64,000 nt of DNA from Cellulosimicrobium funkei (GTDB lineage Bacteria; Actinomycetota; Actinomycetes; Actinomycetales; Cellulomonadaceae). The DNA lies in contig NZ_SOZH01000004.1 of NCBI RefSeq assembly GCF_004519295.1, positions 62,001-126,000 of the forward strand, read 5' to 3'. This document shows positions 16,793 to 24,739 of this stretch, piece after piece. The translations under genes and the position numbers were made by a program. The notes under the pieces are model-generated. The model saw nothing but the letters and a program-made list of their open reading frames with translations, ran no database searches and had not been told where the DNA came from. Each line of letters begins with the position of its first letter. Position 1 is the stretch's first letter.

Positions 16793-17199
16793 CGACGGAC
16801 CGCGCGCCCAACGTCAACGGCGAGGGTCTCGACGACCCTGTGCTCGCGGCCGCCCTCGCCACCGCGGTACGTGTCGAGGTGCCCCCGAGCGGCACCGGGT
16901 GCGCCGAGTGCGACCAGGACGGCGGCTGGTGGGTGCACCTGCGCCGGTGCGCGACGTGCGGGCACGTGGGCTGCTGCGACACGTCGCCCGCGCAGCACGC
17001 GACCGCGCACTACGACGAGACCGGCCACCGGCTCATGCGCTCGTTCGAGCCGGGCGAGGAGTGGTACTGGGACTTCGAGACCGAGCAGGTGCTCGAGGGC
17101 CCGCACCTCGCCGCGCCGCTGTCCCGGCCGCCCGAGCAGGGGTCGCCGGGCCCCGCCGACCGCGTGCCGCCCGATTGGACGTCGCTCATCCACCGCTGA
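16789..17199 (+). CDS. UBP-type zinc finger protein
   Basis: A 136-residue protein with a UBP-type zinc finger (PF02148) at about 40-105. Conserved ligands are visible in CAECDQDGGWWVHLRRC, CATCGHVGCCD, HATAHYDETGH and MRSFEPGEEWYW. In eukaryotes this finger binds the free C-terminus of ubiquitin; in actinobacteria it occurs as a stand-alone small protein of unknown partner, although several members live alongside a Pup-proteasome system. No Pup gene is in this window. The start overlaps the stop of the 230-residue partner by four bases. The next sequence downstream is the promoter of the candidate small RNA. Confidence 0.9.
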   Translation: MTTDRAPNVNGEGLDDPVLAAALATAVRVEVPPSGTGCAECDQDGGWWVHLRRCATCGHVGCCDTSPAQHATAHYDETGHRLMRSFEPGEEWYWDFETEQVLEGPHLAAPLSRPPEQGSPGPADRVPPDWTSLIHR

Positions 17200-17210
17200 C
17201 GGAGCGCCCG

Positions 17211-17239
17211 TTGCCGCCGCGCATCGGGGCGCGTAGCCT
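17211..17239 (+). promoter_or_regulatory. Promoter of candidate small RNA
   Basis: TTGCCG (17211-17216) and TAGCCT (17234-17239) are separated by exactly 17 bp, a good match to a housekeeping sigma promoter, predicting a transcript start near 17246. Confidence 0.6.
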
Positions 17240-17245
17240 GGGGGT

Positions 17246-17320
17246 GCAGGACCCCATTAGGCCGAGTGCCGAACACGGGGCCCTGCCTCCGCAGCCCTCG
17301 GCCTCTGGCCGAGGGTTTTT
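17246..17320 (+). ncRNA. Candidate small RNA or transcription attenuator
   Basis: About 75 nt starting after the promoter above and ending at a canonical intrinsic terminator (CCCTCGGCC 17295-17303, loop TCT, GGCCGAGGG 17307-17315, then TTTTT 17316-17320), the only one in the window with a real T-tract. GGCCGAG at 17260-17266 can pair with CTCGGCC of the terminator's left arm, so the terminator and an upstream pairing are mutually exclusive, as in attenuators and riboswitches. No open reading frame of note lies inside. It matches no riboswitch family I recognise. The next gene, the GH2 enzyme, starts about 290 nt downstream and has its own promoter, so an independent small RNA is equally possible. 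Confidence 0.5.
17295..17320 (+). terminator. Intrinsic terminator with T-tract
   Basis: A perfect 9-bp G+C-rich stem with a 3-nt loop followed directly by five T residues. Confidence 0.85.
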
Positions 17321-17470
17321 GCGTGCGGGGGTGTTCTTACCGCTCCGCACTTCCCGCTGACGCGGTGGGACGACACGCGCACCGCCCCCCGCGTCGCTCC
17401 GCGTGCCACCTGTCCACGGCCCGTCGCCGACACCTCGTGACGCCGATCAGTTGTTCTGTGCTGTGCCGTG

Positions 17471-17499
17471 TTGTCTTTTTCTGGTGGAAGTTGTTTGAT
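17471..17499 (+). promoter_or_regulatory. Promoter in T-rich leader of the GH2 gene
   Basis: TTGTCT (17471-17476) and TTTGAT (17494-17499) are 17 bp apart within a strikingly T-rich stretch (about 17449-17511) in otherwise very GC-rich DNA. A start near 17506 would give a leader of roughly 105 nt before the ATG at 17612. Confidence 0.5.
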
Positions 17500-17611
17500 T
17501 CTGGGGAGACGTTGTGCGGTGCGCCAAGGACGGCGACCGCCGGAGCATCGGTGCCCGGTTCGCCGCCGCGTCGTGCAGTCCCTGGATTCACTCGACGAGG
17601 AGGAAGCACGG

Positions 17612-20600
17612 ATGCAGTCCATGACAGCGGTAGCACCCCCACGGGGCAGACCGGCGAGGATCCTGGCGGCGGCACTGGCCGCCGCGCTCACGGTGCCCCT
17701 GGCCGTGGCGACGGCGGCGGGGGCGACCGCGACGCCGTCGGCCCCGACCGACGAGGCCACGCAGGACGTCGCGGCCCAGGACCTCGCCCTCGACAACGGG
17801 CTCAAGGGCGAGTACTTCCTGTCCGGCGGACCCGGCTGGCCGCTCACCGACCTCAAGGCCACGATCCCCGACCAGCGGATCGAGTTCCCCAACCTGGTCC
17901 CGACGTTCGCCGAGCTCACCGGCCGCGGCGAGCGCACGTCCGCGCGCTGGACGGGGCAGATCACGCCCGACTACAGCGAGGCGTACACGTTCTCCGCGAT
18001 CGGCGACAACGGGTTCCGGCTGTGGATCGACGACCGGCTCGTCATCGACCACTGGGTCGACGACTGGGACGTCGAGCAGACGTCCGCGCCGGTGCAGCTG
18101 CAGGCGGGCCAGGAGTACGCGTTCCGCATGGAGATGTTCCAGAACACCGGCGGGTCGCACCTCCGGTTGCGGTGGCAGAGCCCTTCGCAGCAACGTGAGA
18201 TCGTGCCGACCGACGCCTTCACGTACCCCGACGACTTCGTCGTCTTCCCCGCGCAGGCCGCGCTCGAGAGCGACGGCACGAGCCTCAACGTGGCGTTCGA
18301 GGGCGCCGCGGGCGGCGTCGACGAGAGCCTCGTCGACCACCTCAAGGTCCAGGTCGACCAGCTCGCGTGGCCCGTCGCGCAGGTCGCGGCGCAGGGCGAC
18401 GTCCTCGGCATCACGCTGGCCGAGCCCGTCGACCGCGCGTCGACCGCGCGCCTCGTCTACGACGGCGAGGGCGACCTGACGGTCGGCGGCGAGAAGGTCG
18501 GGCCGCTCAACCTGCCGGTCACCAACGGTTCCGAGTTCCGGATCCAGACCCCGTGGGCCGACGACTTCGACCCGACGAACCCGCTGCCGGAGTACCCGCG
18601 CCCCCAGCTCACGCGCGACGCGTGGCAGAACCTCAACGGCGTGTGGCAGTTCGAGGCGGCGGAGTCCGACGACGCCGTGCCGAGCGGCCGCGACCTCGAC
18701 GAGGAGATCGTCGTCCCGTACGCGGTCGAGTCCGCGCTGTCGGGCATCGAGCGGCGCGAGGACGACATGTTCTACCGCCGCACGTTCGAGGTGCCGCAGG
18801 ACTGGGCGGTCGGGAGCGACAACCGCCTGCGCCTGAACTTCGGCGCGGTCGACTACGTCGCGACGGCGTACGTGAACGGCCAGGAGGTCGGCACGCACCG
18901 CGGCGGCTACGACGCGTTCTCGTTCGACGTCACCGACGCGCTCGTCGCGGGCGCGGAGCAGGAGCTCGTCGTGCGGGTCGTCGACACGACGGACGGCAGC
19001 AACCAGGCCGTCGGCAAGCAGACGCTCAACCCGGGCGGCATCTTCTACACCCCGACGTCGGGCATCTGGCAGACGGTGTGGATGGAGCCCGTCCCGGCGG
19101 CGGCGATCGACGCCGTCGTCACGACGCCCGACGTCGAGGCCGGCGTCCTCGCGGTGACCGCGCAGTCGGCCGCCGCGTCCGACGCCGCCGAGGTCACCGC
19201 CGTCGTGCGGGACGCGGACGGCACCGAGGTCGGGACCGCGACCGGCGCCGCGAACGAGCTGCTCGCGGTCGAGATCCCGGACGCGCACCTGTGGTCGCCC
19301 GACGACCCGTACCTCTACGACGTCGACGTCACGCTCACCGACGGGGACTCGACCGACACCGTGGCGTCGTACGCGGGCATGCGCTCGATCGAGGTCTCCA
19401 AGGTGGACGGCGTCCAGCGCATCCTGCTGAACGGCGAGAGGACCTTCCTCATGTCGACGCTCGACCAGGGCTACTGGCCGGACGGCATCTACACGCCCGC
19501 GTCCGACGAGGCGTACGTGTTCGACCTCCAGGCGCACAAGGACCTGGGCTTCAACACGGTGCGCAAGCACATCAAGGTCGAGCCGGCCCGCTGGTACCAC
19601 CACGCCGACACGCTGGGCCTCATGGTCTGGCAGGACATCCCGAGCGGGTGGTTCGACAACGGCGACACGGACCCGGCGTCGCGCGTCTTCTGGGAGCAGG
19701 AGATGAAGACGATCATCGACCAGCACCGCTCGGTGCCGTCGATCGTCGGCTGGGTGACGTTCAACGAGGGCTGGGGCGAGTGGAACCTCGCCGACACGGC
19801 GCGGATCGGCAACGTGATCGACGAGTACGACCCGAGCCGCATCCTCAACACGCACTCCGGCTACAACTGCTGCGCGTCCAAGGGTGACTCCAAGACGGGC
19901 GACATCATCGACTGGCACCAGTACACCGGCCCGGCCCTGCCGAAGCCGGACGCCACGCGCGCCGCGATCGACGGCGAGCACGGCGGCTTCTCGATGAGCG
20001 TCCCGGGCCACATGTGGCCGGGCGTGTCCGCCAACCCGTACGGGGGCGTCGCAAACAGCGAGGCGCTGACCGACGCGTACGTGCAGAACACCGAGAAGCT
20101 CGTGCGGCCGGCGCAGTGCTACCTGTCCGGCTCGGTGTACACGGAGATCTCCGACGTGGAGAACGAGCTGAACGGCTTCTGGACGTACGACCGGCGCGTC
20201 CTCAAGATGGACGCCGCGCGCGTCAAGGACGTCAACGAGCGGGTCGTCGCGGCGGCGGTGCAGGGCTCGGCGCCCGTCGACCCGGGCACCCCGGGACTGA
20301 CCGGCACGGGCCGCTGGTCGTTCGACGAGGGCCAGGGCACGACGGCGGCCGACGGCGTCGGCGACCACGCGGCGTCGGGCACGGGCACGTGGGTCGCCGG
20401 TCACGGCGACAGCGGGTCCGCGATCAGGCTCGACGGCACGAACCAGTCGTTCGCGACCGAGGGTCCCGTGGTCGACACGACCGGCTCGTACACGGTGTCC
20501 GCGTGGGTCCAGCTCGACAAGACGCCCGGTGGCGCGTGGTCGACGATCGTCGGCCAGGACTCGGTCACGGGCTCGAGCGCGTTCTACCTCCAGTACGGCG

Positions 20601-21220
20601 GGGGCGGCCGGTGGGCCTTCTCGTACGACGGCGAGCCGCGCGCGGAGTACGTCGTGCAGCCCGTGCTGGGCGACTGGTACCACGTCGTGGGCGTCCGCGA
20701 CGCGGCCGACCAGAAGCTCAAGCTCTACGTCAACGGCGACCTCGTCGGCCAGTCCGACGTGTGCGGCGGCACCACGCCGTCCGGTCCGCTGACGATCGGG
20801 CGCGGGCAGTGGAGCGGCAACCCCGTCGACTACTGGCCGGGCACGATCGACGACGTGCGCGTCTTCGACCGCGCGCTGTCCGACGCCGAGGTCGCCCAGG
20901 TCTACGCCGGTGACGACGGCGAGGAGCCGACGCTCGACGTGACGGTCACGGCCGAGACCCGCTGCCTCGCGGGCAAGGCCTACGTGGCCGTGCGCGCGAC
21001 GAACGGCGAGGACGTCCCCGTGGACGTCACGCTCGCCACGCCGTTCGGGACCAGGGCGGTCACCGCCGTGGCCCCGGGGGCGAACGCGTACCAGTCGTTC
21101 GCGGTGCGCGCCCCGTCCGCGGAGGCGGGCGAGGCGACCGTCACCGCCACGGCGACGGTCGACGGCGAGCAGGTCAGCACGGAGGTCGTCGCGCCGTACG
21201 CCGCGACCACCTGCGGCTGA
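17612..21220 (+). CDS. Secreted PA14 - GH2 - LamG multidomain glycoside hydrolase
   Basis: A 1202-residue protein. It has a signal peptide (about 1-42, twin Arg region then an Ala/Leu core) and a PA14 carbohydrate-binding domain (about 64-205). The GH2 sugar-binding, Ig-like and TIM-barrel domains follow (about 330-880), then a LamG/concanavalin-like domain (about 900-1100) and a C-terminal beta domain. The likely acid/base is Glu719 (TFNEGWGEW) and the likely nucleophile Glu845 (SVYTEISD). The motif style is that of GH2 enzymes with PA14 inserts rather than classic LacZ, so the substrate (beta-galactoside, beta-mannoside or glucuronide side chains) is not decidable. GAGGAGGAA precedes the ATG. 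No sortase or membrane anchor is seen, so it is probably released. Confidence 0.88.
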   Translation: MQSMTAVAPPRGRPARILAAALAAALTVPLAVATAAGATATPSAPTDEATQDVAAQDLALDNGLKGEYFLSGGPGWPLTDLKATIPDQRIEFPNLVPTFAELTGRGERTSARWTGQITPDYSEAYTFSAIGDNGFRLWIDDRLVIDHWVDDWDVEQTSAPVQLQAGQEYAFRMEMFQNTGGSHLRLRWQSPSQQREIVPTDAFTYPDDFVVFPAQAALESDGTSLNVAFEGAAGGVDESLVDHLKVQVDQLAWPVAQVAAQGDVLGITLAEPVDRASTARLVYDGEGDLTVGGEKVGPLNLPVTNGSEFRIQTPWADDFDPTNPLPEYPRPQLTRDAWQNLNGVWQFEAAESDDAVPSGRDLDEEIVVPYAVESALSGIERREDDMFYRRTFEVPQDWAVGSDNRLRLNFGAVDYVATAYVNGQEVGTHRGGYDAFSFDVTDALVAGAEQELVVRVVDTTDGSNQAVGKQTLNPGGIFYTPTSGIWQTVWMEPVPAAAIDAVVTTPDVEAGVLAVTAQSAAASDAAEVTAVVRDADGTEVGTATGAANELLAVEIPDAHLWSPDDPYLYDVDVTLTDGDSTDTVASYAGMRSIEVSKVDGVQRILLNGERTFLMSTLDQGYWPDGIYTPASDEAYVFDLQAHKDLGFNTVRKHIKVEPARWYHHADTLGLMVWQDIPSGWFDNGDTDPASRVFWEQEMKTIIDQHRSVPSIVGWVTFNEGWGEWNLADTARIGNVIDEYDPSRILNTHSGYNCCASKGDSKTGDIIDWHQYTGPALPKPDATRAAIDGEHGGFSMSVPGHMWPGVSANPYGGVANSEALTDAYVQNTEKLVRPAQCYLSGSVYTEISDVENELNGFWTYDRRVLKMDAARVKDVNERVVAAAVQGSAPVDPGTPGLTGTGRWSFDEGQGTTAADGVGDHAASGTGTWVAGHGDSGSAIRLDGTNQSFATEGPVVDTTGSYTVSAWVQLDKTPGGAWSTIVGQDSVTGSSAFYLQYGGGGRWAFSYDGEPRAEYVVQPVLGDWYHVVGVRDAADQKLKLYVNGDLVGQSDVCGGTTPSGPLTIGRGQWSGNPVDYWPGTIDDVRVFDRALSDAEVAQVYAGDDGEEPTLDVTVTAETRCLAGKAYVAVRATNGEDVPVDVTLATPFGTRAVTAVAPGANAYQSFAVRAPSAEAGEATVTATATVDGEQVSTEVVAPYAATTCG

Positions 21221-21253
21221 CGGCCGACCGGCGCCGCAGCGCGGCACCGGCCC

Positions 21254-21292
21254 GGGGTCGTCCCCCGCCCGTCACGGGCGGGGGACGACCCC
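21254..21292. terminator. Strong bidirectional hairpin terminator
   Basis: A perfect 18-bp stem (21254-21271 with 21275-21292) with loop TCA lies between convergent genes ending at 21220 and 21358. It has no T-tract. Confidence 0.85.
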
Positions 21293-21357
21293 TCGTCGTA
21301 CCACCGTGCGACCGCAGCACCCCGTCGTGAGACCCCGGGAGCCCGTCGTCGCACCGG

Positions 21358-23130
21358 TCAGGCCACGGGCGCTCCGCGCTCGGACGGCATCTCGGCGGAC
21401 GTGTCACCCGGCATCTCGGCGGTCCCGTGGACCGGGGCGTCCTCCGGGCCGGTCCGGAGCACGACGAGCGCGACGTCGTCCTCGCCCGGCCCCGGCAGCA
21501 TCCGCGTGAGCGCCGCCTCGACGACCTCCTCGATGGGCCCGCGGTGCGTGCTCTCCAGCGCGCGGGCGAGGTCGGCCAGGTCGTCGCGCAGGTTGTGGCC
21601 GCGACGCTCCACGAGCCCGTCGGTGTACAGCACGAGCGTGTCGTCCGGGTAGAGCTCGACCGTGTGCTCGGTCCGCACGGTGCCCGGGGAGAGCCCGAGC
21701 GGCAGGTCGTTGCGCCGCGTGAGCGTGTCGACGCGGCCGTCCGCGCGCACGAGCATCGGCGGCAGGTGCCCCGCGCTCGACCACCGCACCGTCCGGGCCC
21801 CGTGGCGACGCTGCTCCGGGCTCTGCTCGATGCGCGCGAGGACCAGCGTCGCGATCGCGCCGCTCCCGAGCGCGAGCCCCTGCACCGCCATGTCCACGCG
21901 CTCGAGGACGCGCGCCGGCGACTCACCGCTGTCGTAGCCGATCGCCCGCACCAGCCCGCGCAGCTGCCCCATCATCACCGCCGCCGCGAGGTCGTGGCCG
22001 ACGACGTCGCCCACCACGAGGGTCGTCGCGCCGTCGGGCGTCACGAACCCGTCGTACCAGTCACCGCCGATGTCGCGGTCGAGCGCGGCGGGCTGGTAGT
22101 GCACCGCGACCTGGAGGTGGTCGGGGTCGGGCGGCTCCGTGAGCACCGCCTGCTGGAGCGCGAGCGCGACCTCGCGCATCTGCGCCGTCTGCTCCTCCGA
22201 GCGCTCGACCCGCAGCCGCAGCGCGTCCATCGTCGTGCGCAGGCGGACCGCGTCGCGCAGCGCGGCCCCGACCGTCGCGGCCAGGCCGGCGAGGTACCGC
22301 GCGTAGTCGCGGTCCCAGGGGCGCAGCGGGCTCGCTCGGAGCACGAGGATCCCGGCCACGCCGCCGCGCACCGCGTCGCGCAGCGGCTTGACGACGAGAC
22401 CCTGCGAGACGATGCGCTGGCGGGTCCGGAACACGCGCTCGACGAGGCGGGTCTCCGCCGGCTCCGCCTCCGGGCCGACCGACCCGACCACGCGGGGGCG
22501 CGCGCCGCGCACGTCGTAGAACGCGGCGCGCGCGACGTCGGGGCTCCCGGCGAGGACGTCGAGCACCGGGCGGCCGAACGTCGCCAGGTCGGTGAACGTC
22601 GTCGGGAGCGCGCCCTGGAGCTCCCCGAGCATCGCGAGGCGGCGTTGGTTGACGACCGCCAGGGTCGTCTCCGTCGAGATGTCGAGCACGCCCGCGATAC
22701 GGCCGTCGTCGTCCCGCAGCGGGCTGTAGGAGAAGGTGAAGAACGTCTCCTCGTCGTAGCCGGAGCGGTTCATCACGAGGTGCAGGTCCCGGTCGGACGA
22801 CGCGCGCCCGGTGCGCAGGACCTCGTCGAACAGCGGCCCGACCTCGTCCCAGATCTCCGCCCACACCACTGCCGCCGGGGCGCCCAGCGCGCCCGCGTGC
22901 TTGGCGGTGCCGAGCATCTCCTCGTAGCCGTCGTTGTAGATCAGCGTGAGGTCCGGCCCCCAGACCAGCATGACGGGGAACTGCGTCGAGAAGCACAGGC
23001 GGACGGCGTGGCGCAGCGCCTCGGGCCACTCGTCGGGCAGGCCCAGGGGCGTCCGCTCCCACGCGACCTCGCGCGCCTGCCGACCCACGGCGCACTGCGC
23101 CGTGGCGTCGACGAACCACTCGGCATCCAT
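21358..23130 (-). CDS. PAS-GAF-PP2C (SpoIIE-like) serine phosphatase
   Basis: A 590-residue signalling phosphatase. A PAS-like sensor (about 48-160; FPVMLVWGPDLTLIYNDGYE) is followed by a GAF-like region (about 165-300), a coiled-coil linker (about 300-340) and a SpoIIE/PP2C domain (about 345-560). The metal-site blocks are DIGGDWYDGF, LVVGDVVGHD and LVLYTDGLVERRG. It lacks the C-terminal ATPase present in the 8321-10570 paralogue, so it can only dephosphorylate, probably an anti-anti-sigma partner. The tail carries a short repeat (AEMP..TSAEMP). The ATG at 23130 has TACGAT 6 nt upstream (23137-23142) and no ribosome binding site, fitting a leaderless mRNA. Confidence 0.88.
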   Translation of the reverse strand: MDAEWFVDATAQCAVGRQAREVAWERTPLGLPDEWPEALRHAVRLCFSTQFPVMLVWGPDLTLIYNDGYEEMLGTAKHAGALGAPAAVVWAEIWDEVGPLFDEVLRTGRASSDRDLHLVMNRSGYDEETFFTFSYSPLRDDDGRIAGVLDISTETTLAVVNQRRLAMLGELQGALPTTFTDLATFGRPVLDVLAGSPDVARAAFYDVRGARPRVVGSVGPEAEPAETRLVERVFRTRQRIVSQGLVVKPLRDAVRGGVAGILVLRASPLRPWDRDYARYLAGLAATVGAALRDAVRLRTTMDALRLRVERSEEQTAQMREVALALQQAVLTEPPDPDHLQVAVHYQPAALDRDIGGDWYDGFVTPDGATTLVVGDVVGHDLAAAVMMGQLRGLVRAIGYDSGESPARVLERVDMAVQGLALGSGAIATLVLARIEQSPEQRRHGARTVRWSSAGHLPPMLVRADGRVDTLTRRNDLPLGLSPGTVRTEHTVELYPDDTLVLYTDGLVERRGHNLRDDLADLARALESTHRGPIEEVVEAALTRMLPGPGEDDVALVVLRTGPEDAPVHGTAEMPGDTSAEMPSERGAPVA

Positions 23131-23244
23131 CCGCGCATCGTAGGCGAACGGCCGTCGCCCGCTCCCTGGACGGGGTCCGCCCGTGCGGACGGGCGGCCGG
23201 TCTCGCGCGGCGGGTCCGCCCGTCTGCCGACGCCGCAGGTCGGC

Positions 23245-23250
23245 TAGGGT
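23245..23250 (+). promoter_or_regulatory. -10 box TAGGGT for the polyamine operon
   Basis: TAGGGT lies about 78 nt before the speD start, with no good -35 match. It is the only TANNNT box in the plus-strand leader of the operon that I found. Confidence 0.4.
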
Positions 23251-23327
23251 GTGCCCGGCCCGACGGCGGCCACCGGACCGCGGGCCGCTCGCCCGCGCCG
23301 GCCGGCAGGACCGAGACCGACAGGGGC

Positions 23328-23675
23328 GTGGACGTGCAGCGCAACCTCGTCCACGTGTTCGACGTGACGGGCGCGGACCCGGCGCTGCTCGACGACGACC
23401 CGACCGTCCGCCGCTGCCTCGACGCGATCGTCCGCGAGGCCGGGATGACGCCGCTCGGGGAGGTGTCCCACCGCTTCGAGCCGCAGGGCACCAGCGTCGT
23501 GCTGCTGCTCGCGGAGTCGCACCTCGCCGTGCACACCTGGCCCGAGGACGGCACGGCCTACGTGACCCTCACGACGTGCCGCGCCCCGGCGTCGGCCACG
23601 TTCACGGACGACGTGCGCGCGCTCCTCGCCGCGGAGCTCGGGGCCGCCGACGTCGCCGTGCGGAGCCTCGTGTGA
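23328..23675 (+). CDS. speD: S-adenosylmethionine decarboxylase proenzyme (SpeD type)
   Basis: A 115-residue AdoMet decarboxylase of the short prokaryotic class. It should self-cleave to a pyruvoyl enzyme and make decarboxylated AdoMet, the aminopropyl donor for spermidine. The cleavage pair Glu63-Ser64 sits in LLAESHLAVHTWPE, with the proton-donor His69 and catalytic Cys84 (TLTTC) at the spacing of the Thermotoga-type enzyme (Ser63, His68, Cys83). All key residues are present, so it should be active. The GTG at 23328 follows AGGGG; a second GTG at 23334 is possible. It is the first gene of a tight four-gene operon; its stop overlaps the next start. Confidence 0.9.
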   Translation: MDVQRNLVHVFDVTGADPALLDDDPTVRRCLDAIVREAGMTPLGEVSHRFEPQGTSVVLLLAESHLAVHTWPEDGTAYVTLTTCRAPASATFTDDVRALLAAELGAADVAVRSLV

Positions 23676-24427
23676 GCAGGACGCTCCGCCCGCGGCTCGC
23701 GATGCGCGTCGGCGAGGACCTCGTCGGCGCCCCGCCGCAGCGCGCGACGCCGCGCGCCGTCGCCGTGCTCTCGACCGTGCACGGCGGCTCCACGTTCACG
23801 TGGGAGGAGTGGCAGCTCCTCGCCCACGACGGCTCCGACGTGTGGGTCGAGTACGACCACGACACGCGCGACGTGACGCTCCTGCACCCGACCGAGCCGT
23901 GGCCGCCCGTCGTCGACCTCTCGGGCCTGCAGACCGGCCGGACCCTCGGGCTGACCCTCGAGGGGCGCCAGCACACGCTCACGGTGCGCGAGCACGGGAC
24001 GGGGCGCGTCGAGCACGTCGAGGGGCAGTTCGCCGAGCCGTTCGCCGTCGGGCAGGAGGTCGAGTACGTCGACCTCTCGGCCCACGGGACGATCGTGTCG
24101 ATCGAGCGCACGACCGGACCGCTCGGCCCCGTCACCTCCGTCTACCACGGGCGCCGTCTCGACAGCGCCGAGCAGAAGCGCCTGTTCGGGCGTCGCGTCG
24201 CGCCGCGCACGGTCCCCGGCGGGCGGTTCGTCGCCTTCGCGGTCGCGGCGGTCGTGCTGCTCGGTCTCGGGTCGTGCGCCGCCCGCGCCGCCTCGGGCAG
24301 CGCGTCGTGCACGCCCCGGTCCGTCGTCACGACGTCGCCCACCACCGGCCAGGTCGGCACGACCGACGACGGCACGTGCGTGCGGCGCACCGTCTACGGC
24401 GGGGGCGGCGGAGGGCTCGGCAAGTGA
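23672..24427 (+). CDS. DUF4178 protein with C-terminal membrane anchor
   Basis: A 251-residue protein. The soluble part (about 30-165) matches the DUF4178 pattern: a beta-rich domain with TFTWEEWQLL (about 41-50), WVEYDHDTRDVTLLHP, and EGQFAEPFAVGQEVEYVDL. One membrane segment lies at about 184-200, followed by a Cys-containing, Gly-rich tail outside the membrane. DUF4178 has no proven activity but recurs in operons with SpeD, spermidine synthase and DUF350. The GTG start overlaps the speD stop in GTGA, so translation is coupled. Within the operon it may present the polyamine enzyme at the membrane or bind a polyamine-modified product; this is inference. Confidence 0.8.
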   Translation: MSRTLRPRLAMRVGEDLVGAPPQRATPRAVAVLSTVHGGSTFTWEEWQLLAHDGSDVWVEYDHDTRDVTLLHPTEPWPPVVDLSGLQTGRTLGLTLEGRQHTLTVREHGTGRVEHVEGQFAEPFAVGQEVEYVDLSAHGTIVSIERTTGPLGPVTSVYHGRRLDSAEQKRLFGRRVAPRTVPGGRFVAFAVAAVVLLGLGSCAARAASGSASCTPRSVVTTSPTTGQVGTTDDGTCVRRTVYGGGGGGLGK

Positions 24428-24506
24428 CCCGACCCGCGCCCGCCCGTCCCGGCCCCGAACCCCTGCACCCGTCCGCCCGTCCCACGACCCGAACCCGGGA
24501 GACCCC

Positions 24507-24737
24507 GTGATCTCAGCCGCCGCCCCGCTGGCGTTCCTCTGGTCCTTCTTCTCGACCGTCCTCTACTCGGTGCTCGGCATCGTGCTGCTGCTCGTCACGC
24601 TCGTGGTCGCGAACAAGGTGTTCCGGCTCAACCTGCACCGCGAGCTCGTCGACGAGCACAACGTCGCGTTCGGCGTGATGATCGCGGGCCTCGCCGTGGC
24701 GATCGGCCTCATCATCGCGGGGACGATCAGCTCCTGA
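24507..24737 (+). CDS. DUF350 small membrane protein
   Basis: A 76-residue protein made of two membrane helices (about 10-38 and 52-76) joined by a charged loop (LNLHRELVDEHN). The second helix has the DUF350 signature, VAFGVMIAGLAVAIGLIIAG. DUF350 proteins (YjfL type, usually two such units in tandem) are of unknown function; this is a single-unit form about half the usual length. A Gly- and Pro-rich 79-bp spacer separates it from the DUF4178 gene, and it ends 2 bp before the GTG of the spermidine synthase gene. The GTG at 24507 follows GGGAGA. Confidence 0.85.
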   Translation: MISAAAPLAFLWSFFSTVLYSVLGIVLLLVTLVVANKVFRLNLHRELVDEHNVAFGVMIAGLAVAIGLIIAGTISS

Positions 24738-24739
24738 CC

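Noticed and set aside
17246-17285. Resemblance to 5S rRNA loop sequence (GACCCCAT ... GCCGAACAC)
   Set aside because: Only two short blocks match; the length, the remaining helices and the neighbourhood do not fit 5S rRNA, and the stretch ends in an intrinsic terminator after 75 nt.
17612-21220. GH2 enzyme named as LacZ beta-galactosidase
   Set aside because: The catalytic motifs and the PA14/LamG additions differ from classic LacZ, so only the GH2 family is assigned.
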